Shown here piece after piece: positions 32,245 through 43,610 of a stretch of 64,000 nucleotides of DNA. The DNA lies in the NCBI GenBank assembly GCA_932294295.1, contig OW028584.1:24891138-24955137 (forward strand). Direction: 5' to 3'. Below the pieces are notes generated by a model, which saw only the letters and a list, made by a program, of their open reading frames with translations, was not told where the DNA came from and made no database searches. Position 1 is the stretch's first letter, and each line of letters opens with the position of its first letter. The translations under genes and the position numbers were made by a program. This DNA is from Alitta virens (lineage: Eukaryota; Annelida; Polychaeta; Phyllodocida; Nereididae).

Positions 32245-34950
32245 TTGCCGGTGGATAGCACTGATTTGTGGGATGGCTTATTTTTGGAAGTTACATCAAG
32301 TAATACTGACATACTATCACTTCAAAAGAAATTAATTTTGGGCAATATATATAGACCCCCTAGGAACAATGTTGAAAATATTGAAACTTTCATTTCTGAA
32401 ACAAGTTTTATGTTTGAACAGCTACAGAGGTTTAGAAATGTGTTAATAGCAGGGGATTTTAATTTGGATCTGTTGAAATTTAAAGAAAACCTTAGCATAA
32501 GTAAGTACTTTGAGCATTTATTATCACACAGTTATATTCCAAAGATAAGCTTTCCCACACGCTTGACACACCGACACGGTACTCTAATTGACAATTTCCT
32601 AATTAAAATCTCTGATAGTTTCTCTGAGACAACTTCAGGTATTATTCTTAAAGACATTTCTGATCATCTCCCTTATTTCATTTGCCTTGATTATTTAAAT
32701 TATAACAAAGAGCCTTTCAAATTTGTTAAAGTTGTGTCACATTGCAGTAAAGACTTTCAGAATTATTTGGTTAATACTAATATCATGTACAGACTAGACC
32801 AGGATGCATCTGCCAACCCTAATGATAATTATAATATTTTGGGAAACATTCTTAAAACTGGTATGGACAAATATTTTCCTGTTAAAACTTTGAGATTTAA
32901 TAAGTATAAGCACAAGAAATGCCAGTGGGTTACACATGGTATCTTAATTTCCATAAAGTATAGAGATTCTTTGTACAGTCATTTAAAATCTTTGCCAAGA
33001 AATCACCCACAATACAATATTTATAAAATCAATTTACAAACATACAATCGAATTTTAAGAAACAGCATTAGATCAGCAAAAAAGTTATATTACCAGAATT
33101 GTTTTGAAAAATTCAAAAATGACATGAAAAACACATGGATAATTATTAAGGATATAATCAACAAATCCAAAGGGAAAAAGGATATTTCGAAATATTTTAT
33201 TATAAATGGAGAAAAGGTTACTGATTCAAATTTGATTGCTTCTCAGTTTAATAACTTTTTTGCCAATGTAGGCCCATCCCTTGCACAAAAGATTACTCCA
33301 CCTGTCAATAAAAGTTATAGAAATTATTTGTTTAATGCAATAGAATGTTCTTTTAAGTTTTTGCATGTTGATAAAGAATCAGTTGTTAAAGTAATACAGA
33401 ATTTGAAGCCAAAGGGCAGTTTTGGCAGTGACCGGATATCTAACAAACTGTTAAAATTAATACAAAATGAAATATCTGATGCCCTAACTTTAATTTTTAA
33501 TCAATGTGTTTCCCAAAATATCTTTCCTGATGCTTTAAAAGTTGCTAAAGTGATCCCATTGTACAAGAAAAGTGAAGAATATATTTTGGATAATTATAGA
33601 CCAGTTTCTATTTTACCGAGCATTTCCAAAGTTTATGAAAAATTATTACACAAGCAGATAAATGATTATTTCAACAATAATAAGCTTTTTTATACAAGTC
33701 AATACGGGTTTAGGCAGATGCATTCTACTGAACTGGCTGCTCTAGAACTTGTTGATAGAATTCTGTTTGACTTAGATAAAGGTGAAACTCCTATTAGTAT
33801 ATTTTTGGACTTATCGAAGGCATTCGATACTATAGATCATGAGATTTTAATTGGGAAATTACAATATTATGGTTTTCATGAATCAGCCTTAAACCTTGTT
33901 AAAAGTTACTTGAATGATCGGTCTCAGTTTGTTGAATTTGGAAATGTTACGTCAGAACGTGCTTACATATCAACTGGTGTCCCTCAGGGATCAGTGCTGG
34001 GACCTCTGTTTTTTATTATCTATGCGAATGATATCTGCAAGGCAAGTACCCTATTCAAGCCCATTATCTATGCCGATGATACCACACTCACTGCCACCTT
34101 AAGTACCTTCCAACAAGAAAATAACTCTGTCCAAGATGTAATTAATAAGGAATTGTGTAATATTTGTGATTGGATGAAGCTAAATAAATTGTCGCTGAAC
34201 TGTCGTAAAACAAAGGCTATGCTTTTTCATATGCCACAAAAATCTGTGTTCTACCCAGATCTTGTTCTTGAAAATGGAAATATTGAATTTGTTGAAGAGT
34301 TTAATTTTCTTGGAATTCTATTGGATAAGCATATCAGTTGGAAAAATCATATTAATCTAATAACAAAAAAGATCTCTAAAACTGCAGGTATACTTAACAA
34401 GTTGAAGCACTTTCTACCCATTGATGTATTATTGAATATTTACAATGCTTTAATTGTCCCCTATTTAAATTATGGTGCATTGCTTTGGCAAAAATGTGCG
34501 AATAGGTTACTTGTCTTGCAGAAGAAAGCCATAAGAGCAATTTGTAATGCCAAGTATAACGCTCATACAGGAATTTTGTTTAAAAGTTTGGGAATTTTAA
34601 GGTGTACTGACATATGTGTGCTGCAGTGCTTTAAATTTTGCTATAAACTGGAAAATAAGCTATTGCCTGCTTATTTTACTTGTGGTAATGTATTTGTCAG
34701 GCATTCAAGCGTCCATTCTTATATTACCAGAGGATTAGATAACTTTGCACTTCCAAGAGTTAGCCATGATTTTGCAAAGAACAGTCCCAGATATAAGTTA
34801 GCAAAGTTTTTTAATGAAATGACAAATGAATTTAAAAGTAAAATACACTCTCATAGCATGCATGGTTTCAAACTGTATGTCAAGAAATCGATAATTAATC
34901 AATACATTACTGACCGCAATGATCCTAATTGTTTTTCATGTCGACAGTAA
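32245..34950 (+). CDS. LINE-C ORF2 (endonuclease remnant + RT), 901 open codons
   Basis: No ATG begins this frame; it is open from the insertion junction. It encodes endonuclease motifs GNIYRPP, AGDFNLDLL (about residue 70) and SDHLPYF (about 139). RT follows: YRPVSILP, FLDLSKAFDTIDHEIL, STGVPQGSVLGPLF (about 578) and YADDTTLT (about 609). The C-terminal region ends at DPNCFSCRQ. There is no RNase H. These motifs place it among CR1/L2/Crack-like elements. The unbroken frame suggests a recent insertion, although the first part of the endonuclease is missing and the copy cannot be autonomous. Confidence 0.88.
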   Translation: MPVDSTDLWDGLFLEVTSSNTDILSLQKKLILGNIYRPPRNNVENIETFISETSFMFEQLQRFRNVLIAGDFNLDLLKFKENLSISKYFEHLLSHSYIPKISFPTRLTHRHGTLIDNFLIKISDSFSETTSGIILKDISDHLPYFICLDYLNYNKEPFKFVKVVSHCSKDFQNYLVNTNIMYRLDQDASANPNDNYNILGNILKTGMDKYFPVKTLRFNKYKHKKCQWVTHGILISIKYRDSLYSHLKSLPRNHPQYNIYKINLQTYNRILRNSIRSAKKLYYQNCFEKFKNDMKNTWIIIKDIINKSKGKKDISKYFIINGEKVTDSNLIASQFNNFFANVGPSLAQKITPPVNKSYRNYLFNAIECSFKFLHVDKESVVKVIQNLKPKGSFGSDRISNKLLKLIQNEISDALTLIFNQCVSQNIFPDALKVAKVIPLYKKSEEYILDNYRPVSILPSISKVYEKLLHKQINDYFNNNKLFYTSQYGFRQMHSTELAALELVDRILFDLDKGETPISIFLDLSKAFDTIDHEILIGKLQYYGFHESALNLVKSYLNDRSQFVEFGNVTSERAYISTGVPQGSVLGPLFFIIYANDICKASTLFKPIIYADDTTLTATLSTFQQENNSVQDVINKELCNICDWMKLNKLSLNCRKTKAMLFHMPQKSVFYPDLVLENGNIEFVEEFNFLGILLDKHISWKNHINLITKKISKTAGILNKLKHFLPIDVLLNIYNALIVPYLNYGALLWQKCANRLLVLQKKAIRAICNAKYNAHTGILFKSLGILRCTDICVLQCFKFCYKLENKLLPAYFTCGNVFVRHSSVHSYITRGLDNFALPRVSHDFAKNSPRYKLAKFFNEMTNEFKSKIHSHSMHGFKLYVKKSIINQYITDRNDPNCFSCRQ

Positions 34951-35580
34951 TTTGTGTCCAGATAAAGAAACTAAGAAATTTATGCAGTCCTTTTGATATT
35001 CATGGAGCTTGGATGCCTGATGGAGTCATTACTACTTGTCAAATACATGTATGGCTAAACTTAATGCCATACTGAGGCATACACATCTACTTACTTGTGA
35101 CATGTGATCTAACATCTTTTCTTAAATTTTGCACTTCTAGTAGTTCTATCCTTCAACTTGGCCTGCCTTGTTCAAATACCCACCATTTTGTTCATCTGTT
35201 GGTTCCTTCGGGATTCTACTTCTCCTTATCATTACACCATTTCCAGCTGATTTCAGATCACTTGTGAAAATATGTCATAAATATCATTTGATTGCATACT
35301 ATTCTTTTCTTTTGCACCTCTTTGACAAAATAAGAAATATACCTATTGATGATTCAATAGTTTCATGTGGTCAAACATGACGTACCAGTGTTCCTGGTGT
35401 ATGGCTGATGCTCCCTGACCTATATCATGGGTGGCCTCCAAGAAGCGGCAAATTGCCTTGTGGGGGTCTCCCTCCATACTTCATACTTTATCATCCATTT
35501 CATTAATGATACACTATAACAGCAGCAACATTAAGTGTATGTATGGAAAATAAAAGAAATTCTGATTCTGATTCTGATTC
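32245..35580 (+). mobile_element. LINE-C, 5'-truncated CR1/L2-group element nested in LINE-I copy 3
   Basis: The insertion is flanked by TGTTGA at 32239-32244 and 35581-35586. It ends in a (TGATTC)n tail after a 0.6-kb 3' UTR. The single long ORF starts inside the endonuclease, so the 5' end is missing. Confidence 0.9.
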
Positions 35581-37351
35581 TGTTGACGATTTCCTCATTG
35601 CATATCGTTCCAGATATATGCCAACCATAGAATGACAACTGCAATTAAATTTGAATAGGATTCACAAATGGTCACTCGAAAATGGCTTCAAGTTCTCTAA
35701 ACAGAAGACAGTTTGTCTGCCTTTCTATTATTTACGATCAAACCATCCAGATCCATCACTAATAACTGACAACTGTCAAATAAAAGTGGTGAATGAAACA
35801 AAATTTTTGTGTGTACTCTTTGACTCCAAATTGTCTTTCATTCCGCATATCAAAGCACTGAAAGCAAAGTGCCTGAAATCAATGAACCTCCTTAAAGTAG
35901 TGAGCAAATATAATTGGGGTGGGGACACAACGGTCCTCCTTCGTCTCTATCGAGCAATTACTCGTTCTCGACTTGATTATGGTTCTGTGGTATATGGCTC
36001 CGCCAGACCATCTTATCTAAAATGCCTGAATTCTGTACATCATCAAGGGTTGCGACTAAGCTTAAGAGCTTTTCGTACATCTCCTGTAGAGAGCTTATAT
36101 GTACTGGCAGGGGAACCTCCACTTTCCCTTCGTCGTATCAAGTTATCCATGCAATACATACTAAAGGTAGCTTCAACTCCAACAAATCCAACATATGATG
36201 TAATATTTCATCCAAAATACATGCATCATTATGAATCTCGTTCAAACGCCATTCGACCACTGGGATTACGCATGAAATTCTATCTTGAGGCTGCAAAAAT
36301 TGATACTACAATCATTGCCGAGACGGAGGTACCACCCATTCCGCCATGGATTCTCCCAGTCCCGAAAGTTATACTGGATTTGGCAGAGCTTAAGAAAAGC
36401 GAAACCAATCCGGTAGACTATCAAAACCTATTTTATAGTATAAGGTTTAAATACGAATCGTACAAATTTCTATACACAGATGGCTCAAAAATGGAAAGAC
36501 GAGTAGGCTGTGCTGTCACTTCTTATAAAACCGTTATAGCTGAATGTCGTCTTCCAGACCACTGCTCAATATACACTGCAGAATTAACAGCTATTTACCT
36601 TGCCTTAAAGAACATCGAGGACTGAGAATCAGATCGTTATGTTATCTGTTCTGATTCCAAATCTGCTCTTCAAGCAATCCAAAATAAACAACTTGATAAC
36701 CCTGGGATCTTAGATGTTCTTATTAAGTATTTCTATCTTCACGAATACAAAGACATAGTATTCTGCTGGATTCCTGGACACGCTGGCATTGAAGGGAATG
36801 AAAAAGCAGACCTGGCAGCAAAAAGGGCTCTTACAAAAGAGATAACTGATTTTACCATTCCATACACTGATTTTAAAATGACTATAAAATCTTTTATCAT
36901 GTCTTGCTGGCAAAGACAATGAAATGAATGTAATAACAACAAGTTGCATTCAATCTTACCTTGCATTCAAAATAAAATACCGAGTAGGTTCAATACTCGC
37001 AAAGATCAAGGAATATATCACAGATGCCTCATAGGACATTCAAGACTTACACATTTACACCTTTTAGTCAATGAACCGGCACCGGTATGCCAGAGTTGTC
37101 GGCGCCCCCTAACAATCAAACATATTTTATTAGATTGCATCCACTTACAACGCATTAGAAGACCTCTGTTTCAAGCTACTACCTTACAACATCTCTTTAC
37201 TAGATATCCAACCCAGACAATTATTGATTTTTTATATGCTTCTGGTTTCTACTACCAAATATAGATAATCAATCTTAACCTAGAGAGCCTCTACATAGCC
37301 CACTCAGGTGCTGATGAGGCGTTAAACAATAACTCACACACACACACACAC

Positions 37352-37448
37352 TTCTACTACCAAATATAGTTAATCAATCTTAACCTAGAGAGCCTCTACA
37401 TAGCCCACTCAGGTGCTGATGAGGCGTTAAACAATAACTCACACACTC
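37352..37448 (+). repeat. Short LINE-I 3' fragment joined to the tail of copy 3
   Basis: It begins CTTCTACTACCAAATATAG after the CA tail of copy 3 and ends in CACACACTCACTCACTC, which abuts the truncated ORF3 of LINE-T copy B. Confidence 0.9.
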
Positions 37449-37450
37449 AC

Positions 37451-38122
37451 TCACTCCGGAGTGTTGCCTGTTTCCACTTTGTATGGATTCTTGTATAGAA
37501 AACCAGGATGTCTTTGCGCTGCCTTTTTCAATTCCATGTTTATATATTCTCTTGATTCTGTCTTGGGATTCTGCCTTGAAAGGTCCCACCCTGTGTCCTG
37601 TGGCCTAATTCTGATTGCTAAGATTATAATGTATGTGTACGGATAATTCTTTCTCAGGCCAATACACATGGATTCCAGGTGAAACCTTATATCGGTGATG
37701 TTTCTACCGACGTTGTTTGTTCCTATTAGTATGACTATAGCTTCAGGTACTTTGTATTCTTCCTCCCATGTGTCAGGATGATGGCTATATCTTCTTGCTA
37801 GTTCCTCTATCCTTAAACCTGAGGTAGCGATTGAGGTCGACCCGGATATTGGCAGGTGTCTTACCATTGAGTCCCCTTCTATCATGATGTTTATGCCCTT
37901 AAGCATTTTGTTCATGTTCGCAAGGGTTGGGTTTGTTACAACCATGTTGCTTGTCCATTTGAAAATGGATGTCCTGCTTGCTCTGTTCTTTTGCAGGTAT
38001 TGGGGGCCCTTGCCAACTCGGTCCATTCTTTTGATGTTAGTGCTTTCTGAGATGGTAGCTACAAGAAATGACCAAAAATGGGGATAGTTGTATTTTGAGT
38101 ACATTTTATTATGTTCACTCAA
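37451..38122 (-). CDS. LINE-T ORF3: SGNH/GDSL-type hydrolase-like protein, 3'-truncated
   Basis: A 223-codon frame starts MSEHNKMYSKYNYPHF, 31 bases after the ORF2 stop on the same strand. After a basic N-terminal region it shows NIMIEGDSMVRHLP (GDS, block I nucleophile Ser), SIATSGLRIEEL (block II Gly) and AIVILIGTNNVGRN (block III, G-x-N). The family would next show a DxxH block, but the frame is cut by the LINE-I tail, which supplies the stop codon. SGNH hydrolases cleave ester bonds. Esterase domains are known from ORF1 of CR1-like LINEs; here the domain is in a separate ORF downstream of RT. I infer it is part of the element because copy A has it in the same place with mostly silent differences. 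Confidence 0.75.
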   Translation of the reverse strand: MSEHNKMYSKYNYPHFWSFLVATISESTNIKRMDRVGKGPQYLQKNRASRTSIFKWTSNMVVTNPTLANMNKMLKGINIMIEGDSMVRHLPISGSTSIATSGLRIEELARRYSHHPDTWEEEYKVPEAIVILIGTNNVGRNITDIRFHLESMCIGLRKNYPYTYIIILAIRIRPQDTGWDLSRQNPKTESREYINMELKKAAQRHPGFLYKNPYKVETGNTPE

Positions 38123-38153
38123 ACTCCCTGAAGAGACACCTTTGGGAACATTA

Positions 38154-41100
38154 TTATATTTTTGCTAGGGTTTTGTTAAAGTAATGAAGGATTGTATTTC
38201 TATTGGGTGTTCCCCATTTCCCTTTCCATGCTTTAGTTAATTTTATGATTGTATATACGTGGCTTAAGGCTACTCTATATCTATCATTCGGATATTCTTC
38301 ATAAAAGAGTTTGTGTGGTTCCAATTTTAGTCCCCACTGCTGGCATATGTGTCTTTGAAGCGGCTGTACACCCAAGCAATTTATAAATGAATGATCACGA
38401 GATTGTATAAAGGCGAAATCACATAAGGGGCAGTTTTGTGATTTATTATAGCAGTTTTGTGATTTATTATAGTATTTTACTTTATTGAAGTGGTCCGTTA
38501 TCACTATATGCATCTGGACTTTGTATTTATTACTAAAGGGTCTATTGGCCCACCTACTCCATATTTCTTTCCAGTTAAGGGACTTTAATGTTGTTTCTAT
38601 GGAGTACGGTTGGTATATCAATTTAACGTTCTCCATGTATATTTCCTTAAAGGCCACGGTTTGCCATGCAATGGGTTTATCGCATGGTTTTCTATTGAGA
38701 CTATTATACGTGCTTCCAACAGTGGGGACTATCGGGCCTTGTCTGCATTGCTCACTTATCTTGAATTTATTTAGCAGGTTACCACTTAGCTGTTTAAATA
38801 ATATTTTCCATGGATGCTCCTTTGTCGATAAGTAATGGTGAAGCCACATGTAGTGCTGGGATCTACATTTGGTTTGGAAATCTGGCAGATTGAAGCCCCC
38901 ATCGGCCACTGGTCTGACCAGTTTCTTATTTGCATATAATATAGGCCTAGCACTTATAAGAAAATTATTTATCAGTTTTTCTATTTTCTTTATGTGAATG
39001 GCACTGGCAGGTATAATTCTGTTAACATATGCTGTATTAGATATCACCATGGCATTTATTATTGTTGATTTGCCTAACATAGACATATGTCTATGTCGCC
39101 ATTTGTTTAAGCTGCTTCTAATTTTATTGATAGTACCTTCCCAGTTTATATCCACTCTTTGGGTCTTATTATGATGAAAACATATGCCCAATATTTCTAT
39201 TGGGTCTTGCTTTGTTATCTTTAGCTTCTTTCTGTATTGCCCAAAGAGTAGTTTACTGGTTTTTTCTTCATTGCACTTGGCACCTGAGGCTTTTTCATAG
39301 ATATTGATTAGCTCACTGCAAATAGCCTCCTCCCTGCTATTGCTTAGAAAAAGGGTAGTGTCATCTGCATAGGCACATATTTTTACTGTTTTAGTCTTGT
39401 CTAGTCTTATACCTTTTAATCTATTATCATTATTTATTAACCTTAGTATAGGCTCAGAGGATATTATGAATAACATCATGCTGAAGGGGCACCCCTGTCT
39501 AACCGACCTGGTGACCTGTATTTGATCCGTATAACCATATGGGGTTTGAACACATGTTGTGATGTTGGTATACAACAGTTTGACCCACTTTGTGAAGTTA
39601 TCACCCATGTCTAGTTTATTTAAGATACTGTATAAGTACTGGTGCTCAACTCTGTCAAAGGCCTTCTCAAGGTCGAGGACCTTGATAATTCCTCCTATGT
39701 ATATTTGGCTATCATCCATCTCTTCATCTCTAGTGATTAAGTCCTCGATCATGCGGAGGTTTTCAAAGATATATCTGTCTTTTATAGCACATCCTTGTGT
39801 ATTAGATATTATTTTATCCAAGACTTTCGACAGCCGATTCGACAGAGCAGAGCTCAGTAGCTTATAGTCTACATTTAATAGGCTTACAGGCCGCCAGTTT
39901 TTGAGAAGTCTCCTGTCACCTTTCTTATAAAGAAGCTTTATAATCGCTTCCTTTTGAGTTTTAGACATTTCCCCTTCAAGAAAAATTATGGTTTATTATC
40001 TCAGTGAGGTCCTCTCCAATGAAATCCCAGGTTTTGATGTAGAATTCCATTGGGAGGCCATCACTCCCTGGAGTTTTGTTGCTCTTCATTTTATCTAGAG
40101 CTAATTTCAATTCATCTGTACTGATGAATTTATTTAATGCTCTCTTTTGTTGTTCACTTATGTCCCCTTCACTTATTTGTTCTAAAAGCCGATTAGTGGA
40201 TTCCGGATCACTTCCCCCTGAAGTGTATAGCCTTGTGTAGAAATTATGTATCTCCTTCTTTACTTCCTCCTCCTTATATATCTCAATGTTGTCTTTTATT
40301 AAGGTAGTAATGCTTTCCTTTGCGTTGTTTTTTATTTCTAGATTAAAGAAGTTCTTCGAGCCTTTTTCTTCTGATGGTAGTTGCAGTTGTCTTGATCTTA
40401 TTTTTGCTCCTTCTATGTTATACTCCATTATGTCATTCAGCTCTGCCTTCATACTGTTTATTTCTCTGATTTGTGGATTCAGTTGCTTAAGTTGAAACTC
40501 TATTTGATTTACTAGTGCAGTTTCCCTACTTCTTAATCTTCTAGCTTTGTTTATTCCCACTTCTATTAGGTATTGTTTTATTTTTCTTTTCCCCTTATCC
40601 CACCATGTCTGGAGTGATTGGAAGTTGGTTTTCATCAACACCCAATCAGTCCATAATACCTTTAAGCTATTTAATACATTTGTGTCCTCTAGCAGACTGG
40701 TGTTGAGTTTCCAGTGAGCTTTATGTTTAATATTCTTATGTTGACATTCATTTTCAAAAATGTCTAATGTCACCATTAAATGGTCACTAAATGGACATAT
40801 ATATGAATTATAATTCTTTATAAAGCTAACATCAGATGATATGAAGCGGTCTAACATGGCTGAGCTACTCTGTCCTATGTAAGTGGGTTTGTAAAATTTG
40901 AAATATAAAGGTAGGTCTACTAAGTAATTATCTTTAATTAAGTTAATCAAACATTCATCCGCTCGTGCATTCTCTACTATGCTCGTTCTTTGAGATGGTT
41001 CTGTTACGCTATTCAGGTCTCCTCCTATTACTAAATGATTTGTTATTGTTTTAATATAGTTATCTAAAGCTATGAAGTCTTTATGTTTCTCATTATTTTT

Positions 41101-41451
41101 AGTATGAATATAAGTGTTTAGTATATGATATTTTTGATTATCCTCTTCTATTATTATTTCTATTATTCTAGTATTATGAAGGTAGCTATGGCTCACTACT
41201 TTATTTACTATATTATCTTTAATTAGAGTAGCTGTCCCTGTGCCAGGCTTCCCTTGAGTGTTAGGGTCTTGTAGTATCTTTACATTGAGAGCTCTACTAA
41301 TCTTATCCCAAGCTTTTGCATTAATCTTAGAGGTTTCTTGTAGTAGTGCTATGTGCCAGGGATGCCAGGGATGTTGTAGGTAGTATATTAATTTCTTTAA
41401 TTTATCTTTATTATTAATACCTGCTCTACAATTCAAAGATATAATTCTCAT
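38154..41451 (-). pseudogene. LINE-T ORF2 (endonuclease + RT), copy B, one frameshift
   Basis: The endonuclease and the start of RT are open for 491 codons from 41451 (MRIISLNCRAGINNK, GGDLNSV, SDHLMV). The frame breaks near 39978, where CAAGAAAAATTATGG replaces CAAGGAAATTATTG of copy A. It is then open for 604 codons from 39968 to the stop, including VRQGCPFSMMLF and YADDTTLFL. The break differs from that in copy A. Confidence 0.88.
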
Positions 41452-42275
41452 CTATTCAATAACTGTAATGGCTGGTTGTGTTCCTATGTAAACAACAGGT
41501 GGCAGTAAATTCATTGGTTATCAGTGCCCCCTGGTGGATTGTATATCCCCAAGGATATTGTGACTGGCTTTATTGCCTTAGTCATATGATTCAGTATATT
41601 CAATATTTGACTGGTTTTAATACCATAGTCTTTATTGACATTAAAGCTACCTGGCTGTATCTTTGTTTAATCTAATGCTTCATGATACAACAGTACTATA
41701 GCAGAGCCGATATGTCATTTTGGCCAATAGTGGGTTGGGTGGAAGCGCCCTCCATTGTCAAAATAAATTTCAATGGAAGCATGTATAGGTGGCAGTAACT
41801 GGTTTTATTACCTTAGTTTTTTTACATGCCATGTTGGGTGACAGGAAGTCCCAAAAATGGGGCTCCGGTTACCAGATCTCCAAGGTAATTACAATATAAG
41901 GTATTGGTTGAGGCTGTTTATTTATCTTTCATAAATGAGTTTATTCTGGTTTTATCACCAGGTGGCTGTAAAAATCAAAGTCCACCCTGGTGGTAGTTGT
42001 TATATACCACATATTCTGTTGACTGGTTTTAACTGCATGATCCCATAGCTAATAGTATACTTTTTATAGCATAATCGGTATTAACAGTATTCATTCTATA
42101 AATCATGTTTGTTGGCTGGCTTTATTGCCTTAGTCAATCCATTTTGGGTGTGCATTTTGCAGAGTTTGTGAGTGGCTGGTTTTAATACCTTAGCTCACCT
42201 ATTTTTGACTGGCTTTATTGCCATCTGATCTTATCTATGATTTCTCTTTTAATATTGTATGGCATAGCGGCCGGA
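41452..42275 (-). other. LINE-T ORF1-ORF2 spacer with covarying hairpins, copy B
   Basis: The same hairpin series as in copy A, from 41561 to 42230, without the headless SINE. The last hairpin has the canonical AATAAA loop here, where copy A reads AATAAT. Confidence 0.75.
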
Positions 42276-43610
42276 TCATTTCAGGCAGTGGACAGAGGGG
42301 CGGGGGCCTAGCTCAGAGGTAGCGCTCTGGGCTTCCAACCGCTGGGTCCCGGGTTCGATTCCCGGTCGAGCCTAAGTTGGATGGCTGTTTCATCCTTCGT
42401 CTCAATGCCATGGTCTCTGCCTGTCCTAATTAGCCCAACTGGTGCATAAATACAGGACGTAAAGCCCTAATCACCCACCCACCCACCCAGTGGACAGAGG
42501 TTGAGCTATTTTGTCTTTGCCTTGAGGGATCCTTTTCTCTAGTACTTTGACTTCTGGATCTTGGCTTGCTTTCCTTGCTATGAACTGCTCTTAAGGTTTT
42601 GGCTGCGTTACTAAATAATTTTTCCATTTTTTCCCCATGGCTTGCTGGCAAGGGATATGGGGTCATCATGACTGATTTCTTTTTCAATTTGGGTGACATT
42701 TGTAGATCCCTTTCTAGATCTCCTGATGATGATCTGTCTAGCCATTTTCTGCCCTTGTCATTTTCCAGGTCAGGGGTTGATGTTGCTAGGGTTATTTCAT
42801 CTGCCTTTTTATTCATTTCTGTGAGCATACTAAGTTCAAAAAATATTTTATCTATCATGGCCTCTGCATTCTCATCCTCTATTGTGGGGGCTGTTTTCCT
42901 CATGTTCTCCGGTCTGAGGTCCGGTACAGTGTTTTTTTTACCTTCAGGAGCTGTCTCCTGGTTAGCCTTGTTTATTGGCTTGAGGGTGGGTATGTCTGTG
43001 GATGAAAGATCTATAATTACTTGTTTGATTTTTGCAGCCTTATTGGTGTTTTTGGCTCTTTTGCTAGGACAATCTTTATGTCTGTGTCCTTGTTGTTTGC
43101 ATTCGAAGCATATCGTTGAACCTGGACAGTCTTGTGCTAAGTGGGTTTCTACTTCCCCACATTTGTAGCAGATTGTTCTTCGAACTTTCTGTCCAGGTTC
43201 TCTTATAATTATCCTTCTGGATTTTCCAAGCATTATGCTATCTGGCAGACCCTGAGCTATGTATTGAAATGAAAGTATAATTCTCCCATCCAGGATATTT
43301 GGCATGTTCTTGTGGGTAGCCCTTTTGATGTTCACTATGTTGCCATATTTTTCAAATAGATCCATTACTTGTTTGTCTGTCATTCTTTCTCATTTATCTC
43401 AGTTAGTACATTTTGGGCTATCTCCTCTGTTCCCACTGACCATCTGAATTTACAGCAGGTAACCTGCTGAATACATTTTGTAATTTGTAAATATTTTCTT
43501 CCCTCTAAGGCTTCAAAGATCTCACTTATGTCTACCCTACCATCTCTCTTTACTTCAAGGTTGATTGTTTTAATTCTATCTATCTCCATGCTGCTTTTTA
43601 CAGCTTCCAT
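42276..43610 (-). pseudogene. LINE-T ORF1, copy B, with internal deletion and SINE
   Basis: It begins MEAVKSSMEIDRIKTINL. An ~85-bp deletion at about 43383 removes the segment before the RRM-like region and breaks the frame. The rest (RRM-like, both CCHC knuckles, Ser/Arg/Lys-rich tail) is open from 43383 to the SINE at 42487. The original stop lies beyond the SINE at 42276. Confidence 0.85.
42299..42487 (+). mobile_element. SINE in LINE-T ORF1 tail, block B
   Basis: A full SINE flanked by CAGTGGACAGAGG at 42286-42298 and 42488-42500. Block A has the empty site at about 25450-25462. Confidence 0.96.

Larger units (their letters stand above)
30239..37264 (+). pseudogene. LINE-I ORF2, copy 3, split at the YVDD motif
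   Basis: Endonuclease (IQWNCRGF, LGDFNSHN, SDHFPI) and RT fingers/palm are open from 30239 to about 32244, ending SSLYVD. LINE-C follows, and the remainder (DDFLIAYRSRY...) resumes at 35587. Right of the insertion there are a stop at about 35633 (CGA to TGA), a stop at 36623 (TCA to TGA) and a stop at about 36920 (TGG to TGA). RNase H motifs and the C-terminal knuckle are still readable (106 open codons at 36944-37264). Confidence 0.9.
28475..37351 (+). mobile_element. LINE-I copy 3, split by a nested LINE-C
   Basis: Full-length 5' end (GCCCTCGAAGG), gag, ORF2, 3' hairpin and CA tail, interrupted at 32245-35580 by a CR1/L2-group element. It has no detectable target duplication: the sequence before it (ATTAGTGACTGTACCTA) is not repeated after its tail, where block B begins instead. 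The 5' half of ORF2 is intact. The part right of the nested element carries several nonsense changes. Confidence 0.9.
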
